From assembly GCA_903632075.3 (NCBI GenBank), contig CAHIKZ030003496.1, forward strand, positions 1,305,001-1,369,000: a DNA stretch of 64,000 nt, read 5' to 3'. Shown in pieces: positions 10,073-21,364 of the stretch. The position numbers and the translations under genes are program-made. Positions within the stretch are counted from its first letter, which is position 1, and each line of letters starts with the position of its first letter. Origin of the DNA: Acanthosepion pharaonis. Its lineage: Eukaryota; Mollusca; Cephalopoda; Sepiida; Sepiidae. The notes under the pieces were generated by a model. The model worked only from the letters and a program-made list of their open reading frames with translations, was not told where the DNA came from and did not search any database.

Positions 10073-10564
10073 GAGATCTTCCCTCTAAATCTTGGCGACG
10101 AGGAATGGTAAGATGTGACCAAGTAAATGGTTAAAGACATAACAAAACAAATGTTACAGATATATCATATATTAAACAGTAGTACAGAGGGAGAGTATTA
10201 GACGACTAGTGAGTGTGTGTCGGTTGACCCAGCTTTCAATCTATTCGACTTTTAATATCTAACAGCCGCCATCCACGAGTGTGTATGTGGCACAAGGCCG
10301 GTTTATTGTGGGTACTTCGAGCCCGTAGGCTCGGCCAAAAATATTCTCTTTGATCCCGTCTAAACGGGTTCAGGGACTGTCTACTTCCCCGAACAAAACT
10401 TTATCCTGCGGCAAAGCTTCGTCCGAGTTCCTCTCTGCCGAGGCAGAGAGTTTTACAGTTGAACAATCTGTGCGACTGTTTCCCCAAGGCCTTCTCACCT
10501 ACTAATCTTATAGTAGGCGGCGGAAGAGTCCAACATAGACTCTTTAGAGGGAAGACACCACAAC
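10068..10564 (-). mobile_element. 497-bp element with 22-bp inverted ends; body shared with the U2-headed SINE
   Basis: The ends are inverted (GTTGTGAGATCTTCCCTCTA against GTTGTGGTGTCTTCCCTCTA from the right), and both sides are AT dinucleotides. On the minus strand 10500-10265 is homologous to the body of the SINE at 49823-50096: a CTCTCTGC...GCAGAGAGG hairpin, GGACGAAGC, and GGCCTTGTGCCACAT. The 5' part is different and unrecognised. It could be a composite or part of a longer retroelement; ttggcgacgagga at about 10092-10104 resembles an LTR-element primer site. Confidence 0.5.
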
Positions 10565-10692
10565 ATATATATACATATTGGCATGTATTAAGTCCTATTG
10601 AATAAAATAAGTATTGCATTTTAGGTTCAAAATTATGTAAAAATGATTTAATCATACCAGAATGTTTTTAATTTGCTCACGGAGTCGATCTG

Positions 10693-10694
<2 letters not shown>

Positions 10695-10773
<79 letters not shown>
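10695..10773. repeat. (AT)n and (GATA)n microsatellite
   Basis: AT tract then about nine GATA units, inside a duplicated ggtctgaatccaat flank (about 10686 and 10990). Confidence 0.95.
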
Positions 10774-10774
10774 C

Positions 10775-10995
10775 TCGTTTCGAAAAACCCTCGAATTTTT
10801 GATTTGCTAATCAAATCAATCTCGAGGGAAAAAAGGTTTTTAAAAAAAAAAAGAGCTACAAACATGAACTTCTGCCGACAAAAAAATCGCACAGATGCAG
10901 GTCTGAAGCCCAAAGAAAAAAACCCTGATACGAGTAACAACTAACTAACAAAAGAGCTCAATACAACCGTAGAGCAGACCTAGATAGTCGGTCTG
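10775..10995. repeat. Dispersed repeat R2 copy a
   Basis: The segment gtctgaagcccaaagaaaaa ... acgagtaacaactaacta ... agctcaatac matches 19395-19470 with moderate divergence. Possibly part of an LTR or LINE element; no protein recognised. Confidence 0.5.
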
Positions 10996-11284
10996 AATCC
11001 AATATATATATATATAATTAATGGATTTTATTTTTTTTTTTTAGTCCGACATTTTTATTACCTCAAAGGTTTTTTTTTTTTATTTGATACCCGCATTTGA
11101 GCAGACATTCCGTTAATTTTAAATTACATGCTGTTTCTCCCGATCTGCGTACTTCTGTCGGAGAGCACATTTTCATTATTAAGTTTTTGGGGTGTTAAAA
11201 ATACAGAATGGCTTTTAAGTTACTAAACTTGGTCGTTGAGTGGACGATATGAAAATGCACATCCTTGAAAAAAATCTATCCTTT

Positions 11285-11645
11285 ATCGTAACAAATCAAT
11301 TGATTTTTTTCTGGGTGCTGCTTTGTGTCTGCTATCAACACTGTGTCATCTGCATTTCTTATATTATTAAGATTATAGCCGCCAATAATGAATCCTGGTA
11401 GTACTTCTAATTATCCAGTGATCGTTTTCACGGTATTGAATACGTCCGGCGAGAAGATACATCCTTGTCTTACGCTTTTTTTTTTTTCTATTTTTGTGTA
11501 TTTACTGAATTCATTTTTTACCCGTATGCTAGCCGTTTTCTCCCAGTATAACTTCTGCATTATTTTAATATCCTTCTTAAATAAATCAAGCTTGCCTAGG
11601 AGTTCAAACATCTCTTTGTGATATATATATATATAACGCTTTTGC
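11285..11645 (-). pseudogene. LINE reverse transcriptase catalytic-region fragment
   Basis: The minus strand reads ELLGKLDLFKKDIKIMQKLY, then KYTKIEKKKSVRQGCIFSPD, then after a frame change GFIIGGYNLNNIRNADDTVL and IADTKQ. These are RT motifs B (QGC.FSPD) and C of the non-LTR type. The catalytic YADD box is NADD, so the first residue is lost. There is a frameshift between the motifs and the ends are truncated. Very likely the same LINE lineage as 1068-1600 and 46005-46450. Confidence 0.8.
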
Positions 11646-11659
11646 ATAATTTACATAAC

Positions 11660-11755
11660 ATAGTCATACTTCAGAGTTTGTCTATATTTCTGAGATGAGG
11701 TATTATGTACAATATTTACATTAGTCGGACTATTGTCCTCATCTTTATATATATA
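11660..11755. repeat. Penelope-like family arm fragment
   Basis: The stretch tgtctatatttctgagatga ... attagtcggactattgtcct matches the arms at 21361-21621 and the units of the 55654-56640 array. It ends at an AT tract. Confidence 0.7.
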
Positions 11756-11859
11756 TATACTCGACTCTCCACGTCGAATCCGGCGTATGCGGGTGAAGCA
11801 GATCAGTTCCTAGGAAACCGACAGCCCGACAACGACACATGAGATTTGATTATAGTGGT

Positions 11860-11985
11860 GAAGGTTTCGTGCAGGACCAGCCACACTTTTTGAGTTGCTG
11901 AATACAGATCCTCCGCAGGTTATGAATTCAGAGAAGGACCAGTTGCCATCCAAGGCTATAGAACCCAGTCTGTCCTGCTATTGTT
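11860..11985 (-). repeat. SINE body fragment
   Basis: About 55 bp (ggaccagttgccatccaagg ... gtctgtcctgctatt) match the 3' part of the SINE at 7685-7900 in the same orientation. No tRNA-like head present. Confidence 0.55.
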
Positions 11986-12034
11986 GGTGGTTTGTCTGTT
12001 TTATCCGTTTGGTATGAATTTGGATAATAGATAC

Positions 12035-12094
12035 TTGTTCTCATGCCTACATTTGGAGATTAATTTTAATCTCCAAATGTAGGCATGAGAACAA
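12035..12094. repeat. Near-perfect 60-bp palindrome
   Basis: Arms ttgttctcatgcctacattt... and their exact complement are separated by about 2 bp. A diverged half (catatgtaaccatgagaaca) appears again near 12337-12356. Confidence 0.9.
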
Positions 12095-13595
12095 TCACAA
12101 TTTAATTTCAAGATACCATCAAAATAATTGCACCTATCATTATTATAATTGCACCACCATTAGTAATCACTTTTACCACCTTACAATATCTATTAACTAT
12201 CAATATTATCATTACCACCTATACACAGCACCATCACTTACACATCACACCCACTATTAACATATAATCCACTACAATCTTTATTACCCCCAGCATATTT
12301 AATACTTTAAAACAATATAATCAGATATAATTTCCATATGTAACCATGAGAACAAACACCTATTACCAGGCAGCTTTAATATAATAATAATAATTTTGTA
12401 ATTAAAAATTATAGCAATCTTCAACTACCATAATTTTTACATAGAATACCTATTATCAGGATTTATACCAAAATAAATTAATACATATAACAAAATAAAA
12501 CAAAATAAAACACCAACAACCACTTTTTAGTTCAAGCTACCACCACTATAACTACATTCATGGTTTTATCATTCTCCCACCACCGTTACTAATCATTTCT
12601 ACCAATCTGCAATTTCTTCCAGTTTACAATAACTATTAGCTAAAACCTAAATAGCATTGTCTCCAATCCTTTGAAACATTACTATCACATCATATCATAT
12701 AAAACCCGTTATTAAATTAAACATCACCATATAAATTAAACAATAAGGATTACAATTTTTTACCTGTTACATATACACAGTCACCAAAAACAAACAAATA
12801 ACCAGCTTTAAATATAACAAATAAACCCCCATTTTTTTGAAAAATTTAAAAATAAATATAAATAATTATAATAATAATTTTTACCTATCATAATTTTACA
12901 CAAACCCCACCACACATATATACATACATGCGAGAAAATATTTTTCAAATATTTTTCAACGGAAAAAAAAAAAAAAAAAAAAATTCCATAATATGACATG
13001 GATACATTCACGAGACATTAACGAGACATTTCCACCACACTTCCAATGTTTAAATTTCAACATTTCAACATACAAATGCGTATGTATAGACATAACACCA
13101 CCCGTATACATACATGTGTCATAGCCGAAACTGTCTACATATGTTTATATATGTATGAGTCCCGACGGACGACCAAGTATGTATATGTATATGTGTCTGC
13201 ATACATCGATGTTTGCGTTAGTACGATGAATGACAAAACGACGAAATTTCCCCACCACTTCCACAATAACACCAATACACGCAATCTACATAAACCCCAA
13301 TTTTTAAAACATTAATCAGTTTGTCTGACGATCGCTAAAGCGTGAAACCGTCACAAACTCACATCTATCCAACCAAATATGTTAGCTCTATCTCTGATAT
13401 TGAGCGCTTTCTAATAAGTACCGCGCATATAATATATAAATAATTATACATATATATATATTTATTTATATTTATATTCACTTTTCACATATATCTAATA
13501 TATATATATACATACATACATATATATTTGTATAAAAAAATAAATCCAAGAGGATAAAACAGGAAGAACTCAATGTCCGTGACAGAGTAAGGATG
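12095..13595. other. AT-rich spacer
   Basis: Composition is A/C-rich on the plus strand (ATT/ACC/CAC words) to about 12850. A fragment of the 2360 repeat lies at 13318-13378 and short AT and CATA tracts at 13440-13530. No gene or RNA recognised. Confidence 0.5.
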
Positions 13596-13762
13596 TAATA
13601 AAAAGACCTAAGCACTAATATTCCATGGATCGTATTACGGTTCCAATTCATCAAACCTACAAATTCAAAAAGCCTTTTTTTTTAATTTTAGGTCTGATGA
13701 ATTGATCGTATTTACAATTCCAATGGAATAAATTATGACCATGGAATATTAGTGTTTAAGCT

Positions 13763-13768
<6 letters not shown>
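13596..13768. mobile_element. Foldback MITE next to (AT)n
   Basis: Imperfect arms: aagacctaagcactaatatt and ccatggatcgtatta on the left, their complements near 13685-13765 on the right, with a short T-rich centre. A 49-bp AT tract follows at 13766-13814. Confidence 0.7.
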
Positions 13769-13814
<46 letters not shown>

Positions 13815-13820
<6 letters not shown>

Positions 13821-14834
13821 AAATTGATGATGAATAAAGACGTCACGAAAACTAAACATGTGTAACAAAGAGAATAATGGTTGAATATATTCAATGAAAA
13901 GATCCCATTTGTAAGATGGCCAAACGGACCAGGTGATGATCTTATTCAAAACGTTAAAAAAGTATTAAAAAAAGAAAAAGAAATCTCTATCGTATCTCAT
14001 AAATTAATTTGTTTTATCGTATTAACTGACTTTTATCCGACGTCCCATTTTCAACATTTCACCTCCTATTGTCGAAACAGATAGTTTATTCGTTTGCTAA
14101 GCCCCACTGTAAACATCTTCGGCTTATTTTAGCCGGTGCGTCTCCACACGTTTCTCTGTTTAAATTTGACATTTTTATGCAGGTGTCAGTCGAGAAGGAG
14201 AAGAAAAAGGACATGTATTTAGAATTTACTTCTTTCTTTTTCCTTTTTTTTTTTTTTTTTTGAAAAAAATGTATAAGAGGTTGTTTTGCCATTCTTGTAA
14301 TTATTTACATGGTGACATGACTACCAATGCTTGGTGGATGCGGTCTTGGACCGAAATGACCAGCGTATTCAACACCTGTTTCAACCGAACAAGACGCTAC
14401 TTGATAGAAGTGATGAATGGTGAACTTGTACCACCCACACTGCTTGGTTGAGTACCTGAAGGCGGAAATTCAGCCGCCTAGAAAAATTTACGGTCCACCA
14501 GAACAGAGTGAGAAAAAACAAAATGAATAGAAATAAATGTGAAAAAAGGGGTAAAGTTTCGAGAGGAGACATGTAAATGCGCGTTTAACAAGATGAACTG
14601 GATTAAAGTAGAAAGAAAGGGAAACCCATGTTGGCCTGTGCCCCGAAGGGAGAAAGCTAGATCCAAATTCATAACCGTAGAGAAGGTAACGGGAAACCAC
14701 TTCACTATATTTCCAAAGATATCATGGTAATGCATAGATAATAAAAGAAAAGTGGAGAGCCATAATCGCCTATGGGATGGGTAAAACTAATCTAACATCA
14801 AAACCGTAAAGAATCTTCCCACTATAATTCCCAA
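13815..14834. other. Unassigned region
   Basis: Several frames of 60-85 codons overlap on both strands, which argues against any being real. No family recognised. A poly-T stretch lies at about 14238-14261. Confidence 0.4.
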
Positions 14835-15655
14835 GAATCCGGCCCGCGAAGGCATTTTGACCGGCCCGCGAGCCTGATTACCAATGACTCTATTTTTAAC
14901 ATGAGAGACGACCTTCAAATGAAATTTGTTATATGTCATTTTCCATAGAATGTCCACACATCGCAGTGTACTAAAAATATTAGACTATCTACCAGTTATC
15001 TTTAATGAGACTTATTTTACCAAGTTGCCTTGCCTACGTTTAATGTCAAATAATGGATACATATTTGTTATGACCCTTGGCTACATTAAAAGATAACAGA
15101 AGCGAAAGGAACGATAAAGTGAAAGAGGCCAGGGAGGGACTGACATGCGAGGTAGCAGAAACCTAAAGACAGTTAAACATACGCGCATTATACATACATG
15201 TCTCATGAATGTGTGGATGATACTGCATGTGTACGTACGTAAGTGTGTATATGTTTGCAACTATTTGTACTCGTACGTTTGGGTATATGTGCGTCGTTTT
15301 TGTTTGATGTGTGTGTGTGTGTGGTTCGTTTGTGGAACAATTTCCAATAACAGTTTCAAACCTACACGTCATAATTTCATCCATTTCACTTCGGTTGATT
15401 TTTTTCACTTTGAAGTATTTTTGACGTTCCTTGAGGAAAAATAATTTTTTTAGGTGTTTTTTAATTTTAGATTTTCTTTTGTTTTTCTGATTTCTCAATG
15501 TTTATTTTCATTATGATTTTAAATATTTAGGTTGACAGGGGTCTGTATATGTAATTTTCCTTAATTTTTCATTAATGGCCTTCGTCCGGCCCGCGACCCG
15601 TCATTATAACACGATCCGGCCCGCGGGGGTCGAATGAGTTGCCGACCCCTGCTGT
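14835..15655. mobile_element. Putative second hAT-type remnant
   Basis: The right end reads gagttgccgacccctgctg (about 15636-15654). Its complement CAGCAGGGGTCGGCAACTC with adjacent GGCCCGCG words is the classic hAT end pattern (CAGGGGTCGGCAA...GGCCCGCG). GGCCCGCG words also occur near 14840-14870, but a clear left terminus is not visible. No transposase sequence recognised inside. Confidence 0.5.
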
Positions 15656-16007
15656 AGAAACACATGAAGTGGTCCAAGGCTGAAAAGTATGTCTGAGTGG
15701 CTGAAAAAAAAAAATCTGAAAGTGCTTAAGCGAAGAGCTGCTCACTGTGGAATTATGATTTATCGAAAATTAGAAATTTTGGAAATTGAAAATAAAAAAA
15801 AACAGAACTTTTTTATGCGCTGGGTTGATACAGACCCCCAAAGTAAACTTAAAAATCTCCGAGGTCATTGTCTTTAGCGAAAATCGACACTAATCTGTAT
15901 ACTAAGACACGCAATCTGACATTAGGGCCGATAAAATGATATAACATTTGAACTAAAAAACGCGCAGTAAAAAAAAAAGCATTTCACCATACAATTATAT
16001 CTTGTAG
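15656..16007. other. Unassigned spacer
   Basis: One 62-codon plus-strand frame (15689-15877), with no recognised domain. Confidence 0.35.
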
Positions 16008-16505
16008 AATGTACACCCTTGTGCAAATTAATTAGAGAGGAAAATGTGAAGGGCCATGATCACCTACACCCTTGTGCAAATTAATTGAAACAAAACGAAT
16101 AATTCCGTTATTATTTACTTTCTTTCGTATTTTTCCAGTGAAACATGACCCAGTGTACATGTTAGTACTTCGTACATACATTCCACAAAGTCGTCCCTTT
16201 CAGAATGACCACAGATTCTCGATTGGATATAAATCAGGAGAGTTTCCGGACCAGTCTATAGTACTTTGATTTGCTTACTGGTAAGGCTTACCAGTGTGTT
16301 TGTGCAGCGTTACAATTTTCGTACGCTTCCTTGGAGTAACGTCCATCGCAGACAATGGCCGTCGGACAACTAATCGACAGTTGAAACAGTAGTGTCTGGG
16401 CGTGATGAAAATCTGATGCAATCACGAATGACGCAATATTTTTCAAGGCCAAACAAATTTTATCATATACCCCGAATATAGATTCATATTACTGCACACC
16501 ACTGC
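16008..16505 (-). mobile_element. Tc1-family deletion derivative
   Basis: The minus strand carries the first ~20 codons of a Tc1-type transposase joined to its DDE-region end (see 16201-16346). The left side has a direct duplication of tacacccttgtgcaaattaa (16010, 16065). TTGTGCAAATTAATTGAAAC is the end pattern I associate with one Tc1 subgroup. Exact termini are unclear. Confidence 0.65.
16201..16346 (-). pseudogene. Tc1-type transposase, N-terminus joined to C-terminal catalytic motif
   Basis: The minus strand starts ATG at 16346 and reads MDVTPRKRTKIVTLHKH, the usual opening of this Tc1 group, then meets a stop. In the same reading frame from 16253 it reads WSGNSPDLYPIENLW, the WPGNSPDLNPIENLW motif around the second catalytic aspartate. 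About 280 intervening residues are missing, so this is an internal deletion that happens to keep frame. Confidence 0.75.
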
Positions 16506-16839
16506 AAATGACCTAATCTGAGGGGGAAAAATAGAAATCGACAACACCCTGTCACTCCAGGGGTCTCTAAAACTGACGGTATGGTGAAAGAAAGGGAACT
16601 GAAGTAGTTCTTTCAATTAATTTGCTCGAGGGTATACTCATGAGATTATTTTTATATTAACATACATTTTCAGTTTATTTCGAGACAAAAACAGAAAAAC
16701 AAACGTTGATAATATCGAAATAATCCGGTGATATACAAACTTTTTTAATCATTTTACCCCAAGTAAAAGAGATAATACCCCTATGACGCAAAAGTGAGAG
16801 TGAAAGAAAATGAAAAAAAAAAGTTAATGAAGAGAAAGG

Positions 16840-17095
16840 ACAATAAAAAGGTTTCAGAAACACAGAAGATGGCGATTGATGTTGCATTTAAATTTTTGAA
16901 GATCGTAGTTGACAGGAAAGCAAGACACCGGAAGAAGTGGAGAAGAAACTATTAGAATAGAACCTACGGTTGCATGTAGCTAATTCAATAGTAAAATGAA
17001 ATGATCTAATTGCTAATCCTAATAGTACATTTACATTCACGTAGTCGAGGTACCAAGAATACGAGTTCATAAAAACAAATGCCATGAAAATATTT
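16840..17095. repeat. Dispersed repeat R3 copy a
   Basis: The stretch gtttcagaaacacagaagat ... ttacattcacgtagtcgagg matches 51300-51556 over about 240 bp with moderate divergence (agatggcgattg, gaaactattagaata, cagtcgaggcacc). No frame shared intact. Confidence 0.7.
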
Positions 17096-17515
17096 ATAGA
17101 AAAGACAGAGGGAAGCCACGTCACCACGGTGGGACAGTGACTGAAGTCAAGATGGCAGGTCAGGGCCTATAACATTGCAGACCCTTCTTTGGATTTTGTC
17201 GACAATCTCGAGATATATGGCCGGGGGTCCAATTCAGATATGGCAACAATATTGTTCTTTCAGGATATAGCTGAACATGAAACGCCACAGATACATTTTC
17301 TTTGGCATCTGTAAATTGTTATGACTTCTTACGATGCATGGTGAAGTGATTTTCTGCTGCCCGACTATTTTCGTATATTAAAAGATATTAGTCTATCCCA
17401 GAAAGTTAGCAGTTATCTATCTTCATATATATATATCTATCACAATCTGTCCATAACTATCGATATATCTATTATAATATATTCATAGTTATCTATCTAA
17501 TTAATATATTTTCTG

Positions 17516-17570
<55 letters not shown>

Positions 17571-17619
17571 TGTTTATTCGTTATTTTTAGAGATGCAATT
17601 TTTTTTAATAAATGCTCTG
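17096..17619. other. Unassigned spacer with (AT)n
   Basis: Mixed AT-rich sequence. AT tract at about 17519-17566. Nothing else recognised. Confidence 0.4.
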
Positions 17620-17912
17620 TGTTTTAATTAAACAGTATTAATTACATTTACCGTCTTGAATGTTCCAGAAATTTCATAGAAAATATGCATTCTCCAACAG
17701 GAATCGAAACTGTGTCGTATACGGAACGGTCATTTGATCAGATGTGCTCTACCACTTAGCTATAAAGACGCCTCCTGCTTAACAAATTCCAAATTAATGT
17801 TTTCCGTATAGGACACAGGTTCGATTCCTATTGGGGAACTCATATTTTCTATGAAATTTCTCGAACGTTCAGGCCCGTAAAAGTAATTATTACTGTTTAA
17901 TTAAAAAAACAA
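17620..17912. repeat. Foldback with tRNA-like A and B boxes in its arms
   Basis: The left arm (about 17626-17725) and right arm (about 17800-17908) are inverted copies, with ttttctatgaaatttct as a shared block. Read on the minus strand, 17775-17700 has an A-box-like TAGCTAAGTGG, GTAGAGCACATCTGATCAAA, then B-box GTTTCGATTCC. The right arm has GGTTCGATTCC on the plus strand. The boxes are spaced as in a tRNA with extra bases, but acceptor-stem ends do not pair, so it is tRNA-derived rather than a tRNA gene. Confidence 0.65.
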
Positions 17913-18882
17913 AAAAAAACAGAGAATTTACTTAAATAAATCATATCTATAAAAATAATAATATATTAAAATTAAATTAAATAATTGTCGGACTTAATCC
18001 ATTTCATACTATGTTCGTATCTATCGATCTGTTTTAGCATATTGATGGATATCTATTTGCTTATCTCTCTCCATTCAACGCGATTTCGATTAATACCATC
18101 GTCCGAATTATAGTCAAATATGGGCAGCGTGGATGTGGCTTTTCAGTCCTGCTAAGGCATTACAGTCTATTGCAAAGATGTGGCAACGTTAGATGCCTCC
18201 TACAGTAATATTTTGCTGAATTCTCGTATCAGTCCACCAACTGAGGCACATTTATTTAATACACATTGCAAGTAGAAATGCCACATAACGTCGAGTGAAT
18301 GACTTCTGTGTGTAGCGTTTTTTTTTTTGTTTTTGTTTTTTTAATCGAATTTACCCCAGGCAGTAAAGTTACTAGGACACAAGCGGTTACTGGGTGTGAA
18401 AGAATTTAAAAAAAAGAGAAACATTGCTAAGGAGCAAGAACAAAAGAAGAGGAACCAGGAGGACAGTAGATAACGTTTTGACATTGAATTTAAATTTTTA
18501 GTTGGTTCGCATAAATATAAAATGATTCTTGTAAATAACCAATCTAATCAATTAATAATGTTTAATGTTTTTATTGTTAATTCTCAAGAACAAAGAAAAT
18601 GTATAATTTCATTTTCACATATTTGGCTTTTATTAAAACTGTAATCATCGCTTTTCAAAGACAATAAACATTTACCAAGTGAATTGGGTTTGTTTAAAAA
18701 TAATAGCGGTGTCAACGGAAAAATAGTCTTTTGGCACACGTTTTTTTTTTGGTTTTTTTTTTGCTGGCAGGAAGGTTAAATTTGGTCGAAAAACTAACGC
18801 CATCAATGTGACTTTTTTAGTCAAAATCTAAGCAATTGACTAAAGCAATTGGTGAACCTGGTAAATTGTATTCTTTGGAACT
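17913..18882. other. Unassigned AT-rich region
   Basis: A short segment near 18370-18400 (aagcggttactgggtgtgaa) recurs near 49736-49760. Otherwise no repeat or gene recognised. Confidence 0.4.
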
Positions 18883-19252
18883 TGTTATGGGGTCCTCCCC
18901 TTTTTCCTATAAGTGGACTCTACCAGTGTACCTGGACTGCTGCCGTTAAATACCCAGAGTCAGTCAGTATACAGAGTAGAGATAGTAAGAAAACTGAGAT
19001 TGTGATTGAGTTGGAGGTAGAGTAATAGTGTGAGGCAACCGCTTGTAGAAGTCAGTTACAAACACGTAGACTCTAAAGAAGTCCTACTTCGAGACTGTAT
19101 ATATCTATATGTTATTGCTACTAACCGCGTTCCTGGATTTACTAACAGTATTACCCTTTGTATTATTGTGTAAATACATTTAATTTCTTATCTTTAAATC
19201 TTGCGTTTGTCATTCAGTGGAGACCGAATTTCATCTCGGAATCCACAACAGA
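18883..19252 (+). mobile_element. Possible LTR or LTR-adjacent segment
   Basis: Composition resembles a gypsy-type LTR: it starts tgttatggggtcctcc, has a possible cctataagtgg promoter box, repeated cagtcagt words, a late tgtgtaaatacattta stretch, then gtggagaccgaa. No second LTR, protein or clear primer site supports it. Confidence 0.25.
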
Positions 19253-19259
19253 ACGTTTG

Positions 19260-19500
19260 GTAAAACATCGGTGAATTGCCAGTGGATTCGAACTTTATAA
19301 AACAAATGAACAAACCGATACCCAAGTCAAAATAAGGAATAAATAAAGAACTAAGAACATGTAATTCAGGCGAAAACAATCGACTAGAATCCAAGATCAG
19401 AGTCCAAAGAAAAAAAACCTCCGACACGAGTAAAGTAAAAAAATGACTAAGCAAAATGCTCAATAGACTAAGTAGAACAAATCTAACTACGAACCTAAAG
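19260..19500. repeat. Dispersed repeat R2 copy b
   Basis: Shares gtccaaagaaaaaaaacctc, cacgagtaaa and aatgctcaata with 10895-10965. No coding frame beyond 90 codons and no recognised domain. Confidence 0.45.
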
Positions 19501-19536
19501 AGCCAGGCAAACCTACCTAGGTATGTTTGCCTGGCT
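19501..19536. repeat. 36-bp palindrome
   Basis: agccaggcaaacctac pairs with gtatgtttgcctggct around a CTAG-like centre. It sits between R2 and an AT tract. Confidence 0.85.
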
Positions 19537-19540
19537 GTTT

Positions 19541-19599
<59 letters not shown>

Positions 19600-20339
19600 T
19601 TATCAATTGATTCTAAAGGCATCTTTTAATTCCTTATTCTTAAGGCACATTCATTCATTTTTTTTTCTATTTTAGTCCTTTTATTATATTATATATCAAA
19701 TTTCAAATATATTTTTTTCCTTGGGGATGGGTATTAATATAAATTTAATTTGATATATTTGGATGTATTCATCCTATAATATTTCTCCCCATCCACTTTT
19801 ATATTAATTTTTTTTTATATTTCCCTTAATATTCTCTTCTAATATAATTGTTAATTTAATAATCTTTAATTCTGAATTATCTCTCTTTCATATTTTCGGG
19901 TTTATCTCTTATTATTTTATTTTACATAATATTTGTGTTTTTTCATTAATTTCTGAAGGTTCATTTGATCTATGTATAATCTGATTTCTACTAGGATACA
20001 TTGAATAGGTCATCTCTTTCTGTCCTGTCCTTCACTTTTACTCTTTCTTTCTCCTCTGACTACCACTCATATCAAGACTTATACCACTTCCTGTTTCTTT
20101 TGCAACCTTGCCTTCTTTTCTATTCTTCATCTTCTTTTTCCCCTGTTTTTCTTCCTTTCTTCCCCCAACATCTCGTCTGGTTTTTTTTTTTTTTTGGTTT
20201 TTTTATTATTTCAAAAATTTATCATCCAATGACTGTTAGAAAAATCCCGTAAATTCAATTTTACTAGGGGAAAATGATCATTTACATAATTATATCTTAA
20301 TTCTGATTCATTATAAAAAGATTGAACGCTATATATATT
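19537..20339. other. (AT)n then T-rich spacer
   Basis: AT tract at about 19543-19597, then T/C-rich sequence to about 20210 and a short unassigned stretch. No gene recognised. Confidence 0.5.
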
Positions 20340-20443
20340 GTCATCCACAAACATACTGAAAAAATCGTCGATCCAACATAACAAATTTAGTCCAATGAAG
20401 TCCTTAAGGACAAAACACGTCACAAGTAAAATTTTTCCTCTTT

Positions 20444-20501
<58 letters not shown>

Positions 20502-20691
20502 ATTATTATTAATTAAAGTATATCAAACACTTAAAATCCTATAGGTAATATTTTTTATTTCATGAGATCTCTAAAAAAGCAGCTCTGAATCTTCAAGAAC
20601 TACATACAAAATTGCTCTGTCTTTTGACATGGAGCTCTCCCTGGATCTATATCCACCCGGAAATTCCATACGCATTACCATACTGTATCAT

Positions 20692-20747
<56 letters not shown>

Positions 20748-20837
20748 ATAAAAAATTTGGAGGAAAGTCTGATGAAGTCTTACAAGACGAAACTCGTCCC
20801 ACGAAAAACTTTCCACTTTCTCATATATCTTTCCGCC

Positions 20838-20899
<62 letters not shown>

Positions 20900-20983
20900 C
20901 AATAAAAATTTGGAGGGAAAGTATGATGAAGTCTTAGAGGAAGAAACTCGACCCAAGAAAAACTTTCCACTTTCTCATATATC

Positions 20984-21067
<84 letters not shown>

Positions 21068-21070
21068 TGC
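20340..21070 (+). repeat. Three related units separated by long (AT)n tracts
   Basis: Units at about 20375-20440, 20745-20840 and 20898-20990 share aaatttgg-agg...tgatgaagtc-tta...gacgaaac/gaaactcg and ...actttcc-actttctcatatat. Units 2 and 3 are nearly identical. AT tracts of 48-75 bp separate them. TGATGAAGTC...GAC.AAAC is the same kind of motif as in the Penelope-like arms at 21361-21621. Confidence 0.75.
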
Positions 21071-21312
21071 AATTTATAATAAAAAAAGAAATTCCTAGGC
21101 TACAGATTAAGATCGAGGACAAATATTTTCTTGACACCCATTGAAAAGTCCTGCCCGTCATTAACAACCTACGCAATTTTTCCACGGTTTTCAATTTTCC
21201 GTGTCGGTGATAATCCTGCTTAAGGCCCTCATTTTGAGAATATCTTCTTAGGAAATCAAATAAAAAAGACTTAACCAACAAATGATATCTATTACCACTT
21301 CTTCTAACACCT

Positions 21313-21360
<48 letters not shown>

Positions 21361-21364
<4 letters not shown>

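Noticed and set aside
14069..14735. Cluster of 63-85 codon frames on both strands
   Set aside because: Mutually overlapping on opposite strands with no recognised motif; expected by chance.
17700..17775. Genuine tRNA gene on the minus strand
   Set aside because: A and B boxes are present but the acceptor stem does not pair and the loop region is too long.
18883..19252. Complete LTR retrotransposon
   Set aside because: No second LTR, gag/pol frame or convincing primer site; kept only as a low-confidence feature.
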